Assembly (NCBI GenBank): GCA_020852815.1 | Contig: JADZAN010000010.1 | Span: 186,001 to 250,000 of the forward strand | Length of the DNA: 64,000 bases | Direction: 5' to 3' | From: Gemmatimonadaceae bacterium | GTDB lineage: Bacteria > Gemmatimonadota > Gemmatimonadetes > Gemmatimonadales > Gemmatimonadaceae | Shown: positions 26,592-37,088 of the stretch, one piece after another | Numbering within the stretch: the first letter of the stretch is position 1 | How the letters are laid out: each line of letters begins with the position of its first letter | Program-made: the position numbers and the translations under genes | The notes under the pieces: model-generated | The model's input: the letters and a program-made list of their open reading frames with translations, nothing else | Told to the model about the DNA's origin: nothing | Database searches by the model: none

Positions 26592-27928
26592 CGGTCGACT
26601 CGCGCGCCACGGTCTACATCGAGACGTACGGTTGCCAGATGAACGTGAGCGATTCCGAGTTGATGCTCGGGAAGCTCGCCACCGCCGGCTATGTGGCGGT
26701 CGACACCCCGCACCTGGCCGACGTCATCCTGCTCAACACGTGCGCCATCCGCGATCACGCCGAGCAGCGGGTGATCGGGCGACTCGGGGAACTCAAGCGC
26801 GCCATGAAGCCCGGGACGGTGGTCGGTGTGGCCGGGTGCATGGCGCAGCGCCTGGGCCCCGAGTTGCTCACCAAGGCAAGGCACGTCTCGCTCGTGATTG
26901 GCCCTGACGGCTATCGCGCGCTCCCCGAGCTGGTGGAGAAGGCACGCCTGGGCGAGCGCGCCGTGCAGGTCACGTTCGACCTGGAGGAGCACTACGAGGA
27001 CTTTGCCCCGCAGCGCTTCGACAAGGTGAAGGCTTGGATCCCCGTGCAGCGCGGCTGCGACTACCGCTGCACGTACTGCATCGTACCCTACACGCGTGGT
27101 GCAGAACGAAGCCGCCGCCTGGACGACGTGGTGCGGGAGGCGGCGCAGGTGGTTGCGGAGGGGATCAGCGAGATCACGCTGCTGGGCCAGACGGTGAACT
27201 CCTACCACGATGGCGACCACGATTTTGCCGCCCTGCTGCGTGCAGTTGGGGCAGTGCCGGGCGTGCGGCGCCTGCGCTTCACCTCGCCGCACCCCAACGA
27301 CTTCAGCGACGCGGTAATCGCCGCGATGGCCGAGGTCGAGGCGGTGTGCGAGCACGTGCACCTGCCGATGCAGTCGGGATCGACCAGCATGCTCAAGCGC
27401 ATGCTGCGCCGCTACTCGCGCGAGGAGTACCTGCGGTGCGTGGAGCGCCTGCGCGCCGCGGTGCCCGGCATCAGCCTCACCACCGACATCATCGTCGGCT
27501 TTCCCGGCGAGACGGAGGAGGAGTTCGAGGAGACGATGTCGGCGGTGCGCGCCGTCGGCTTCGACGACGCGTTCACCTTCAAGTTCTCGGCGCGCGAGGG
27601 GACACCCGCCACGCGGATGCCCGCGGAGTGGACCGTTGCGGATGAGGTGTCGGCGGAGCGCCTGGGGCGGCTCATCGAGGCGGTGCGCGCCGGCGCGCGG
27701 GACAAGAACCTCCGCCTGTTGGGCGAGCGCCGAGAGGTGCTCGTCGAGAAGCCGGCCAAGCGCGGCGAGTTGATGCAGGCTCGTTCGCGCGACTACAAGA
27801 CGGTGCTCATGCCGGGAGACGAGTCGCTCGTGGGGAGCTACCAACTCGTGGAGCTGACCGGTACCACGGGATCGACCTTCACGGGAACCGTGGTGAAGGA
27901 GCGCTCGCCGCTCCCGATTGCGTCGTAG
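26588..27928 (+). CDS. miaB: MiaB, tRNA-2-methylthio-N6-dimethylallyladenosine synthase
   Basis: Adds the 2-methylthio group to i6A37 in tRNAs reading UNN codons, using two [4Fe-4S] clusters. At 446 aa: N-terminal domain YIETYGCQMNVSDSE, NTCAIRDHAE and GCMAQR; radical-SAM triad in GCDYRCTYCIVPYTRG (Cys157, 161, 164); then HLPMQSGS, DIIVGFPGETEEEFE and a C-terminal TRAM domain. ATG 26588 overlaps the mtaB stop. Having the two methylthiotransferases back to back suggests shared control of A37 thiolation. Last gene of the alr-led run. Confidence 0.96.
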   Translation: MTVDSRATVYIETYGCQMNVSDSELMLGKLATAGYVAVDTPHLADVILLNTCAIRDHAEQRVIGRLGELKRAMKPGTVVGVAGCMAQRLGPELLTKARHVSLVIGPDGYRALPELVEKARLGERAVQVTFDLEEHYEDFAPQRFDKVKAWIPVQRGCDYRCTYCIVPYTRGAERSRRLDDVVREAAQVVAEGISEITLLGQTVNSYHDGDHDFAALLRAVGAVPGVRRLRFTSPHPNDFSDAVIAAMAEVEAVCEHVHLPMQSGSTSMLKRMLRRYSREEYLRCVERLRAAVPGISLTTDIIVGFPGETEEEFEETMSAVRAVGFDDAFTFKFSAREGTPATRMPAEWTVADEVSAERLGRLIEAVRAGARDKNLRLLGERREVLVEKPAKRGELMQARSRDYKTVLMPGDESLVGSYQLVELTGTTGSTFTGTVVKERSPLPIAS

Positions 27929-28090
27929 CAACGGCGGTGGCGCGCGCCGGGGTTGCGCTCTCGCGTGCGCTTCGCTTCGTGTGACTCGCGTCACGTCGTC
28001 GGACAGTGCGTGAATCGCGCAGCCTCGCCGGTCGTCCTAGTGACGGCGGCGTCCGCCTCGGCGCCGGGCCCTTTGCCCTCCGGATCCAGG

Positions 28091-28387
28091 ATGCACAACG
28101 CACTCGAAGAAGTGGTGGGGGAAGTCTTCGAGCAGCTGGCTCGGCGTCATGCGCACTTTCGGTCCTGTGCGCAATGCCGTGATGACGTCATCACGCACAC
28201 ACTCAACCAAGCTCGTCCCAGGTACATCAGCGGGTCGCTGATTGGATCAGCGGTCACGCGCGTGGCGCTCTCGCACGGACAGGCACGGGCCGAACTGGCG
28301 GTGCTGGTGCTCGACGCCATGCGGAAGGTGACCGCGCGCCCGCGCCATTCGCGCCTCAAGGGGGCGGAGGAGTGCGCGCCGGGCTGA
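28091..28387 (+). CDS. ComFB-like late-competence family protein
   Basis: 98 aa from ATG 28091. The pattern NALEEVVGEVFEQL, then paired cysteines in FRSCAQCRDDVITHTLNQ, then RPRYISGS and a final A...V.ARPRHSR matches the ComFB family (a small Zn-binding protein; cyanobacterial members bind cyclic dinucleotides and affect competence or motility). A longer frame from 27953 is open but has no family match. It stands directly before comEC (22 nt), which supports a DNA-uptake or regulatory connection. Confidence 0.8.
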   Translation: MHNALEEVVGEVFEQLARRHAHFRSCAQCRDDVITHTLNQARPRYISGSLIGSAVTRVALSHGQARAELAVLVLDAMRKVTARPRHSRLKGAEECAPG

Positions 28388-28409
28388 ATCGTGTGCTGCG
28401 GGAGGGGAG

Positions 28410-30659
28410 ATGCCCCTCGTCACCTGGTCGTTCATCAGTTACGCCGCCGGTCTCCTCCTGGGATTCGGCGGCGTCGTCGTGGCGGGAGCTGTGGTGGGGG
28501 CGTGTGCGGGCTTGGCGGCGCTCGCGCGCCGCGCCTGGGTGCATGCGGTCGCCGCGCTCGCACTCGTGGGGGGCGTGGCGGTTGGGGCGCAGTCGCGCCG
28601 CGCCGACGCCGCGTGCGCGCGTGACGTGCGCCAGCACGGGCGCGCGACAATCCTGCTGCGCAGCGACCTGGCCCCCGGGCGCGCGGGGCGCGGCATCGTG
28701 CAGCGGGACGGATGCGCAGTGCGTGTCCGCGTACGGGTGCGCCGCGGTGGTGCGGCGGCTGGCAGCGCGATCGACGTCGATGGGACGTTCGCGCAGCGCG
28801 GCGACGTGCTCGACGTCGTCGACGGCAACGTCCAGCTCCTGCGTCCGCCCGGGGCGCTGGCGCGCTGGCGTGCGTGGACGGCCTCACGCATCGACCGGCT
28901 CTATGGCCGTGACGCGCCGCTCGCGCGCGCCCTCCTCCTCGCCGACGCCGATGACCTCGACCGCGAACTTCGCGATCGCTTTGCCGAGGCGGGGATCATC
29001 CACATGCTGTCGGTGTCGGGGCTGCATGTGGGGATCATCGCCGCCGCGGTGCGGACGCTGGCCATCGCGGCGCGCGCCGGGAGCCTGGCGGCCGACCTCG
29101 TGTCGTTAGGAACGACGCTGGCATTCGTGGGCTTCATTGGCGTGCCGCCGCCGGCGGTGCGTTCCGCGGCCATGCTGGGGCTGTCGGTGGTTGCGCGACT
29201 GCGCCAGCGCCCCACGGCGCCGTGGGGGATCTGGGCGGCGTCGTGCGCCTTTCCCCTCCTGGAGCCGCACGTGGTGCTCGACCTGGGGTGGCAGTTGAGC
29301 GTGGTGGGAATGGCGGGGCTCCTGGCCAGTGCGCGGGCGGTGCGGCGCGCAACGCGTGACCTCCGCGGCTGGCGCCGAACGGTGGTGGCGTCGATGGTGG
29401 CAACCACCGTGGCGTCGGCAACGACGGCGCCGCTGGTGGCGTGGGTCTTTGGCCGAGTGAGCCTTGCGGCGGTGCTGACGAACGTCGTGGCGGCGCCGCT
29501 GTTCGGCGTTGCGCAGCCACTCCTCTTTGCCTCGCTGGTGGCGCTGCCGTTGCAGGCGCTGGCTCGCCCGCTGGCGGAGGCGGCGCGAAGTGCGCTCTGG
29601 CTTATCGACCTCGTGGCGCGTGCGGGGGCGGCGCTCCCGTGGGCGGCTGTTCGCGCCGAGCCGGACGTGATGACGGCGTGCTTCCTTGGCGTTGCCGCGG
29701 TCGCTGGCATGGTCGCCCTCGTGGGGCACTGGTGGCGCCGGCCGGCGTGTCTCTCGTTAGGCGCGGTGGCACTGGCGACGTGGTGGCCCATGCTCCGGCC
29801 CGGGCCCGGGCGCCTGGAGCTGCACATGATCGACGTGGGGCAGGGGGACGCGCTGGCGCTGCGCACGCCGCGCGGGCGATGGCTCGTGGTGGATGCGGGC
29901 GGTGGATGGCGGGGCGGGGATGCGGGAGCAACCATCGTCTGGCCGTACCTGCGGCGCATGGGCGGCGACGTGGTGTACCTGACCATGACGCACCCTCACC
30001 TGGACCACATTGGTGGTGCGGCGAGCGTCCTGTCGCGTTCCGGGGCAGACACGGTCTGGGACGGTGCCTATGTCTCGGCAAACCCGTCGTATCGTGACTT
30101 GCTGCGTGAGGCGCGCCGGCGTGCACGAGCGTGGCGGCGCGTTGCGGCTGGCGACTCGATCGTCTTCGACGGTGTGGTGGTGCGAGTCCTCGCCCCCGAG
30201 GCGGCGTGGATCGCGACGCTCGACGCCGCACGCGGCGGCTCGTCAGGCGGCGATCCCAACGAGGCAAGCGTGGTGCTGCAAGTCGAGCTCGGGGCGCGCC
30301 GATTCCTGCTCACCGGCGACGCCGAGGCGGGGGAGGAGGCGTGGCTGCTCGCGCGCTACGGCGAGGCGTTGCGGAGCGACGTGCTCAAGGTGGGGCATCA
30401 CGGGAGCAACACGAGTTCGACGCCGGCCTTTCTCGATGCGGTGCATCCGCGCGTGGCGCTCGTGTCGGTCGGGGCGGGAAATCGGTACGGCCACCCCGCC
30501 GATCACGTGTTGCAGTCGCTCGACGAGCGCGGTGTTCACCTGTTGCGCACCGACGACGATGGGACGATAGTCGTATCGACCGATGGCAGCGATCTCGAGG
30601 TGCGCTCGGGGGCATCGCGATGGCGTGACGCTTCCGCGGGGCCTCCTGCAGGGAGGTAG
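28410..30659 (+). CDS. comEC: ComEC/Rec2 DNA-uptake channel
   Basis: Inner-membrane channel importing single-stranded DNA in natural transformation. At 749 aa it has N-terminal helices, an OB-like DUF4131 region, and the Competence domain with HMLSVSGLHVGIIAA and many TM segments (about residues 190-460). The C-terminal metallo-beta-lactamase domain carries VGQGDALAL, THPHLDHIGG (about 527-536) and VGHHGSNTSS. All three modules are complete. Well-placed purines (GGGAGGGGAG) precede ATG 28410. Its pairing with a ComFB-like gene suggests competence in this organism, although comEA and pilus genes are not in view. Confidence 0.95.
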   Translation: MPLVTWSFISYAAGLLLGFGGVVVAGAVVGACAGLAALARRAWVHAVAALALVGGVAVGAQSRRADAACARDVRQHGRATILLRSDLAPGRAGRGIVQRDGCAVRVRVRVRRGGAAAGSAIDVDGTFAQRGDVLDVVDGNVQLLRPPGALARWRAWTASRIDRLYGRDAPLARALLLADADDLDRELRDRFAEAGIIHMLSVSGLHVGIIAAAVRTLAIAARAGSLAADLVSLGTTLAFVGFIGVPPPAVRSAAMLGLSVVARLRQRPTAPWGIWAASCAFPLLEPHVVLDLGWQLSVVGMAGLLASARAVRRATRDLRGWRRTVVASMVATTVASATTAPLVAWVFGRVSLAAVLTNVVAAPLFGVAQPLLFASLVALPLQALARPLAEAARSALWLIDLVARAGAALPWAAVRAEPDVMTACFLGVAAVAGMVALVGHWWRRPACLSLGAVALATWWPMLRPGPGRLELHMIDVGQGDALALRTPRGRWLVVDAGGGWRGGDAGATIVWPYLRRMGGDVVYLTMTHPHLDHIGGAASVLSRSGADTVWDGAYVSANPSYRDLLREARRRARAWRRVAAGDSIVFDGVVVRVLAPEAAWIATLDAARGGSSGGDPNEASVVLQVELGARRFLLTGDAEAGEEAWLLARYGEALRSDVLKVGHHGSNTSSTPAFLDAVHPRVALVSVGAGNRYGHPADHVLQSLDERGVHLLRTDDDGTIVVSTDGSDLEVRSGASRWRDASAGPPAGR

Positions 30660-30749
30660 GGGCGAGGCAGCGCCGAGGGCGCCGCGCCGCCGATTTCTCC
30701 CCGGAATCGTCGCGAAGGCGAACAACGGTGGAACTTTTTGGGAGTCGCG

Positions 30750-31145
30750 ATGGTGGGATGGCTGCTGAAAACGATTGCAGGAGAGCGCGAAGCGATTTCG
30801 CCGGAGTTGCTCTCCGCGTTTCCCGAGTTGGGCCGTGTGCGACTGCGCCGCGGAGGGGTGCTGCCACGCGTGGGTGGATGGAGCCTGGGGCGGTCGACGG
30901 TCGCCGGGATCACTTTCGGGCGCACCGTCTGGCTCGGCACGAATGCCCGGGCGTCGGCGGAATTACTCTTGCACGAGCTTCGGCACGTTCATCAGTTTGA
31001 GTCCGTCCAGGCCTTCCCGCTTCGATACGTGTGGGAGTCGCTGCGGCGCGGCTACCACCACAATCGGTTCGAAGTGGACGCGCGCCAGTTCGCGATGGAA
31101 CGCGTGCGTCCCAACTCCGGTCTCCCATCCAGCGAGGGCGCGTAG
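30750..31145 (+). CDS. Small zincin-like putative metallopeptidase
   Basis: 131 aa, no signal peptide or TM helix. [13 protein letters not shown] (His75, Glu76, His79) is an HExxH metal site and a downstream Glu in [12 protein letters not shown] (about 108) could be the third ligand, resembling DUF4157-type gluzincins. [13 protein letters not shown] precedes the motif as an edge strand. ATG 30750 has GGGAG upstream; an upstream TTG at 30738 is less likely. It ends 2 nt before fbp. The physiological substrate is unknown; family members are often embedded in larger toxin- or matrix-type proteins, so a free-standing copy is slightly unusual. Confidence 0.72.
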   Translation: MVGWLLKTIAGEREAISPELLSAFPELGRVRLRRGGVLPRVGGWSLGRSTVAGITFGRTVWLGTNARASAELLLHELRHVHQFESVQAFPLRYVWESLRRGYHHNRFEVDARQFAMERVRPNSGLPSSEGA

Positions 31146-31147
31146 AC

Positions 31148-32173
<1,026 letters not shown>

Positions 32174-32195
32174 TTCGCTCCCCCCAGGGCAGCGC

Positions 32196-32229
32196 CGAAC
32201 GGGATGGCCGCACGCGGTCGTCCCGTTCG
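32196..32229 (+). terminator. Strong hairpin after fbp
   Basis: CGAACGGGA (32196-32204) pairs perfectly with TCCCGTTCG (32221-32229). An inner GGCCG/CGGTC stem (one G-U pair) around CACG extends it. It lies 23 nt after the fbp stop and lacks a U-tract. Confidence 0.6.
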
Positions 32230-32248
32230 ACGTTCGGGGCGGGGGATG

Positions 32249-32254
32249 TACCTT
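32249..32254 (+). promoter_or_regulatory. -10-like TACCTT box before the mutase gene
   Basis: TACCTT is followed by 6 nt and ATG 32261, suggesting a leaderless transcript beginning just after the fbp hairpin. TTCGAC at 17 bp upstream is a poor -35. Confidence 0.4.
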
Positions 32255-32260
32255 TCGCGC

Positions 32261-33898
<1,638 letters not shown>

Positions 33899-33914
33899 TG
33901 CGGCGGGCGGTTGA

Positions 33915-33933
33915 GCCGCGACCTTCGCGCGGC
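33915..33933 (+). terminator. Hairpin after the mutase gene
   Basis: GCCGCG (33915-33920), a 7-nt loop, then CGCGGC (33928-33933), followed by TAAGTTATT. It is a plausible weak intrinsic terminator. It also sits inside the spacer of a possible promoter TTGAGC-N17-TAAGTT (33911-33939) for the next gene. Confidence 0.4.
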
Positions 33934-33975
33934 TAAGTTATTGACGCTGTAACGCTTGCATTCCTCCAACGACGC

Positions 33976-34377
33976 ATGCCGACTTACGAGTTTCGCTGCC
34001 CCGACGGGACGATCATCGAACGGTCCTTCAAGATCTCGGAAGTGCCCGACCAGATTCCCGCCCCCGACGGCTCGGGGATGGCCGTGCGCCTCATCTCCGG
34101 TGGCGCTGGGCTGATATTCAAGGGTTCCGGCTTCTACATCACCGACTACGGCAAGGACGGGAAGAAGGACCAGCGCGCGAATGCCGCGTCGTCGGGTGGC
34201 GACGCCAAGTCGGGCGAGTCGAAGTCCGGGGACGCGAAGTCCGGCGAGTCGAAGTCCGGGGATTCGAAGTCGGGTGGGAGTAGCGCGTCGGGCGGTGGAG
34301 GATCGTCATCGTCGTCGTCCTCCTCTTCATCGTCGTCGGGATCCGGGTCGTCCGGCAAGTCGAGCGGCGGCGAATGA
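33976..34377 (+). CDS. FmdB-like protein lacking the zinc ribbon, with Lys-Ser-Gly repeats and poly-Ser tail
   Basis: 133 aa. The opening MPTYEFRCPDG and the closing RLISGGAGLIFKGSGFYITD of the domain match the FmdB/putative-regulatory zinc-ribbon family, but only one Cys (residue 8) remains of the usual four, so Zn binding appears lost. After residue 70 come five pentapeptide units (DAKSG/ESKSG/DSKSG, encoded by 15-nt repeats) and a poly-Ser/Gly tail with a run of twelve serines. Its start of translation overlaps nothing; its stop overlaps the argS ATG. Function unknown. Confidence 0.8.
   Translation: MPTYEFRCPDGTIIERSFKISEVPDQIPAPDGSGMAVRLISGGAGLIFKGSGFYITDYGKDGKKDQRANAASSGGDAKSGESKSGDAKSGESKSGDSKSGGSSASGGGGSSSSSSSSSSSSGSGSSGKSSGGE
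34201..34275 (+). repeat. Five 15-nt tandem repeats in the FmdB-like gene
   Basis: Five consecutive 15-nt units (GAxxCxAAGTCsGGs-type) encode D/E-A/S-K-S-G pentapeptides. The following 34306-34340 stretch is a TCx-rich run encoding poly-Ser. In-frame unit changes would alter tail length without breaking the frame. Confidence 0.85.
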
Positions 34378-36017
34378 CGCCGGAAACGATCCTGCGCGAC
34401 GCGCTGCGCGAGGCGGCGGTCGCCCTGGGTGCTCCCGCCGACTTCCAGCCGCAACTCGAGCGCCCGCGTGACCCCTCGTTCGGGGACTGGGCGAGCAACG
34501 CGGCGATGAGCCTGGCGCGAGCGCTCAAGCGCAAGCCGCTCGACATTGCGCACGATCTCGTGGCGCGACTGGACGTGGCAAAGGCGGGCGTATCGGAGGC
34601 CTACATCGCCGGTGCAGGGTTCATCAACTTCCGCCTGGCGGCGGGGGCGGAGGCCAAGGGGCTCGTGGAACTGCTGGCGGCCGGTCGCGCCTACGGACGG
34701 ACGGCCGAAGGGGCGGGGCGGGTGGTGAACGTCGAGTTTGTCTCCGCAAACCCTACCGGGCCGCTGCATGTGGGGCACGGGCGGCAGGCGGCGTTAGGCG
34801 ACGCGATCTCCACGCTGTTGGAGTGGACCGGGTGGACGGTCACGCGCGAGTTCTACTACAACGACGCCGGGGTGCAGATCGCGAACCTCGCGCGCTCGGT
34901 GCAGGCGCGGGTGCGCGAGCTGGCGACCGGGGTGGCGGAGATCCCCGAGGGGGGCTACCACGGCGAGTACATCCGCGACATCGCGCGCGACTACGTGGCG
35001 CAGCATGCCGCCGACGCCGCCGGCCACGACCTCGAGGCGATCCGCGCCTTTGCCGTGGCCTACCTGCGCGGCGAGCAGGACAAGGATCTGCAGGCATTTG
35101 GCGTCACGTTCGACGTGTACTACCTGGAGTCGTCGCTCTATAGCGAGGGGAAGGTCGACGAGACGGTGCAGATGCTGCGCGCGGCCGGGCAGACGTTCGA
35201 CAAGGACGGCGCGCTCTGGCTGCGCACGACCGAGTATGGTGACGACAAGGACCGCGTGATGCGGAAGTCGGACGGGACGTACACGTACTTCCTCCCCGAC
35301 GTGGCGTATCACCTGGCCAAGTGGCGGCGCGGCTTCACGCGCGCCATCGACGTGCAGGGGGCGGACCATCACAGCACCGTGACGCGCGTGCGCGCTGGGC
35401 TGCAGGCGTTAGGCGTGGGGATCCCGCAGGGGTACCCCGAGTACGAGCTGCACCAGATGGTGACGGTGATGAAGGGGGGTGAGGAGGTGAAGATCTCCAA
35501 GCGGGCCGGCGCCTACGTCACCGTGCGCGACCTGATCGACGAGGTGGGGCGCGACGCGGTGCGCTACTTCCTCCTCATGCGCAAGTCGGACTCGCAGCTC
35601 GTCTTTGACGTCGACGTGGCGCGCGCGCAGAGCGAGGAGAACCCGGTGTACTACATCCAGATGGCGCATGCGCGCGTCTGCGGGATCTTCCGCGTGGGCG
35701 AGATCGATGCCGCGACGCTCACCGGCGAGGGGGTGGATTGGCGGGCGCTGGTGGAGGACGATGAGCGAGAGCTGGTGAAGTCGTTGTTGGGCTTTCCAGG
35801 GTTGGTCACCGCCGCGGCGCGCACCCTCGCCCCGCACCTCGTGGCTTCGTACCTCCTCGACACCGCCCGCCAGGTGCACACATGGTACCACAAGCATCAC
35901 GTGCTGGGTGAGCCCGAGCCGATTCGTTCCGCCCGCCTGGCGCTGGCCAGGGCGGCGCAGGTCACGCTGGCCAACGGCCTGGCGATTCTCGGGATCGCGG
36001 CGCCGGAACGCATGTAG
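34374..36017 (+). CDS. argS: Arginyl-tRNA synthetase
   Basis: Class Ia synthetase charging tRNA-Arg. At 547 aa it has an N-terminal Add1 domain (PQLERPRDPSFGDWASNAAM), the HIGH box NPTGPLHVGHGRQ (about residues 126-138), the KMSKS-equivalent EVKISKRAGAYVT (about 371-383), and a DALR anticodon-binding C-terminus (RLALARAAQVTLANGLAILG). ATG 34374 overlaps the preceding stop (ATGA). Followed by a 153-bp gap with heptamer repeats. Confidence 0.96.
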   Translation: MTPETILRDALREAAVALGAPADFQPQLERPRDPSFGDWASNAAMSLARALKRKPLDIAHDLVARLDVAKAGVSEAYIAGAGFINFRLAAGAEAKGLVELLAAGRAYGRTAEGAGRVVNVEFVSANPTGPLHVGHGRQAALGDAISTLLEWTGWTVTREFYYNDAGVQIANLARSVQARVRELATGVAEIPEGGYHGEYIRDIARDYVAQHAADAAGHDLEAIRAFAVAYLRGEQDKDLQAFGVTFDVYYLESSLYSEGKVDETVQMLRAAGQTFDKDGALWLRTTEYGDDKDRVMRKSDGTYTYFLPDVAYHLAKWRRGFTRAIDVQGADHHSTVTRVRAGLQALGVGIPQGYPEYELHQMVTVMKGGEEVKISKRAGAYVTVRDLIDEVGRDAVRYFLLMRKSDSQLVFDVDVARAQSEENPVYYIQMAHARVCGIFRVGEIDAATLTGEGVDWRALVEDDERELVKSLLGFPGLVTAAARTLAPHLVASYLLDTARQVHTWYHKHHVLGEPEPIRSARLALARAAQVTLANGLAILGIAAPERM

Positions 36018-36032
36018 GAAGGGCAAACGGGT

Positions 36033-36162
36033 GACGGGAGACGGGGGTGCGCGCTACGCGCGCGGTTCGTCGACCACTCACGCCGCTCATCCCCCCGGAC
36101 TTTGCAGGGCTCACTCGCACTCGCGTCGGTTCAACTCCCGTCTCCCGTCTCCCGTCTCCCGT
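36033..36162 (+). repeat. CTCCCGT heptamer array with a complementary upstream arm
   Basis: Four perfect tandem CTCCCGT units (36135-36162) end 8 nt before the next ATG. GACGGGAGACGGG at 36033-36045 is an exact complement of two shifted units, so the leader can fold in several registers. No Shine-Dalgarno sequence intervenes. The segment between the arms has no other feature. Confidence 0.7.
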
Positions 36163-36170
36163 CTCTCGGT

Positions 36171-37088
36171 ATGTCCGTTCTCGTCGTAGGCTCCGTCGCG
36201 CTGGACTCCGTCGAAACTCCCTTTGGCAAGGCCGATGAGGTGCTCGGTGGCTCGGGGACCTTCTTCTCGGCTTCGGCCAGTCACCTGACGACCGTCAAGC
36301 TGGTTGGGGTGGTGGGGAGCGACTATCCGGTGGAGAAGCTGGCGCCGTTAGGCGCGCGGGGGGTGGACCTGTCGGGGGTGGAGCAGGCGGAGGGTGAGTC
36401 GTTTCGCTGGCGGGGGCGCTACCGGCACGACCTCAACTCGGCGGAGACGCTGGAGACACGGCTGGGGGTCTTTTCGCACTTCCGTCCCAAGATTCCCGAT
36501 CAGTTCCGCCGAGCGCCGTACGTCTTCCTGGCCAACATCGACCCGCGATTGCAGCTGGACGTGCTGCGCCAGGTGGAGAAGCCGGAGCTGGTGGCGTGCG
36601 ACACGATGAACTTCTGGATCGAGAGCCGGCGCAGCGACCTGATGGAGCTGCTCACGCACGTCGACGTGCTCCTGCTCAACGACAGCGAGGCGCGGCAGCT
36701 CACCGAGCACTCGAACCTGGTCAAGGCGTCGCGGTGGATCCTGGGGCGTGGCCCGCGCGTCGTGATCATCAAGAAGGGGGAGCACGGCGCCTTCATGTTC
36801 ACCGAGCGCTCCGTCTTCTTCGCGCCCGCGTACCCGCTGGAGGATGTCTTCGACCCCACGGGGGCTGGCGACTCGTTCGCCGGCGGTTTCATGGGATACC
36901 TCGCGCGGACCGGCAAGCTCGACGAGGAGCACATGCGGCGCGCCGTGGTGTATGGCTCGGCGATGGGATCGTTTGCGGTCGAGAAGTTCTCGATCGAGCG
37001 CCTGCTCGAACTGGACCAGGCGGTGATCCACGAGCGGCTCAATGAGTTCCGCCGCCTCGTGGCATTCCAGGAGGAGTTGCCGAGGTGA
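36171..37088 (+). CDS. PfkB-family carbohydrate/nucleoside kinase
   Basis: 305 aa, ribokinase-like fold. MSVLVVGSVALDSVETP opens the fold and the signature DVFDPTGAGDSFAGGFMGYL (about residues 224-243) carries the catalytic Asp and anion hole. The lid region has GGSGTFFSASASHL. The specific sugar or nucleoside is not decidable; adenosine kinase-like and ribokinase-like members share these motifs, and the neighbour purM hints at purine metabolism (weak). ATG 36171 follows the heptamer array. The stop overlaps the purM GTG. Confidence 0.9.
   Translation: MSVLVVGSVALDSVETPFGKADEVLGGSGTFFSASASHLTTVKLVGVVGSDYPVEKLAPLGARGVDLSGVEQAEGESFRWRGRYRHDLNSAETLETRLGVFSHFRPKIPDQFRRAPYVFLANIDPRLQLDVLRQVEKPELVACDTMNFWIESRRSDLMELLTHVDVLLLNDSEARQLTEHSNLVKASRWILGRGPRVVIIKKGEHGAFMFTERSVFFAPAYPLEDVFDPTGAGDSFAGGFMGYLARTGKLDEEHMRRAVVYGSAMGSFAVEKFSIERLLELDQAVIHERLNEFRRLVAFQEELPR

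Noticed and set aside
27929-28090. tRNA or small RNA in the miaB-comFB gap
   Set aside because: Only a 5-bp GTGAC/GTCAC hairpin is visible; no cloverleaf or T-loop sequence.
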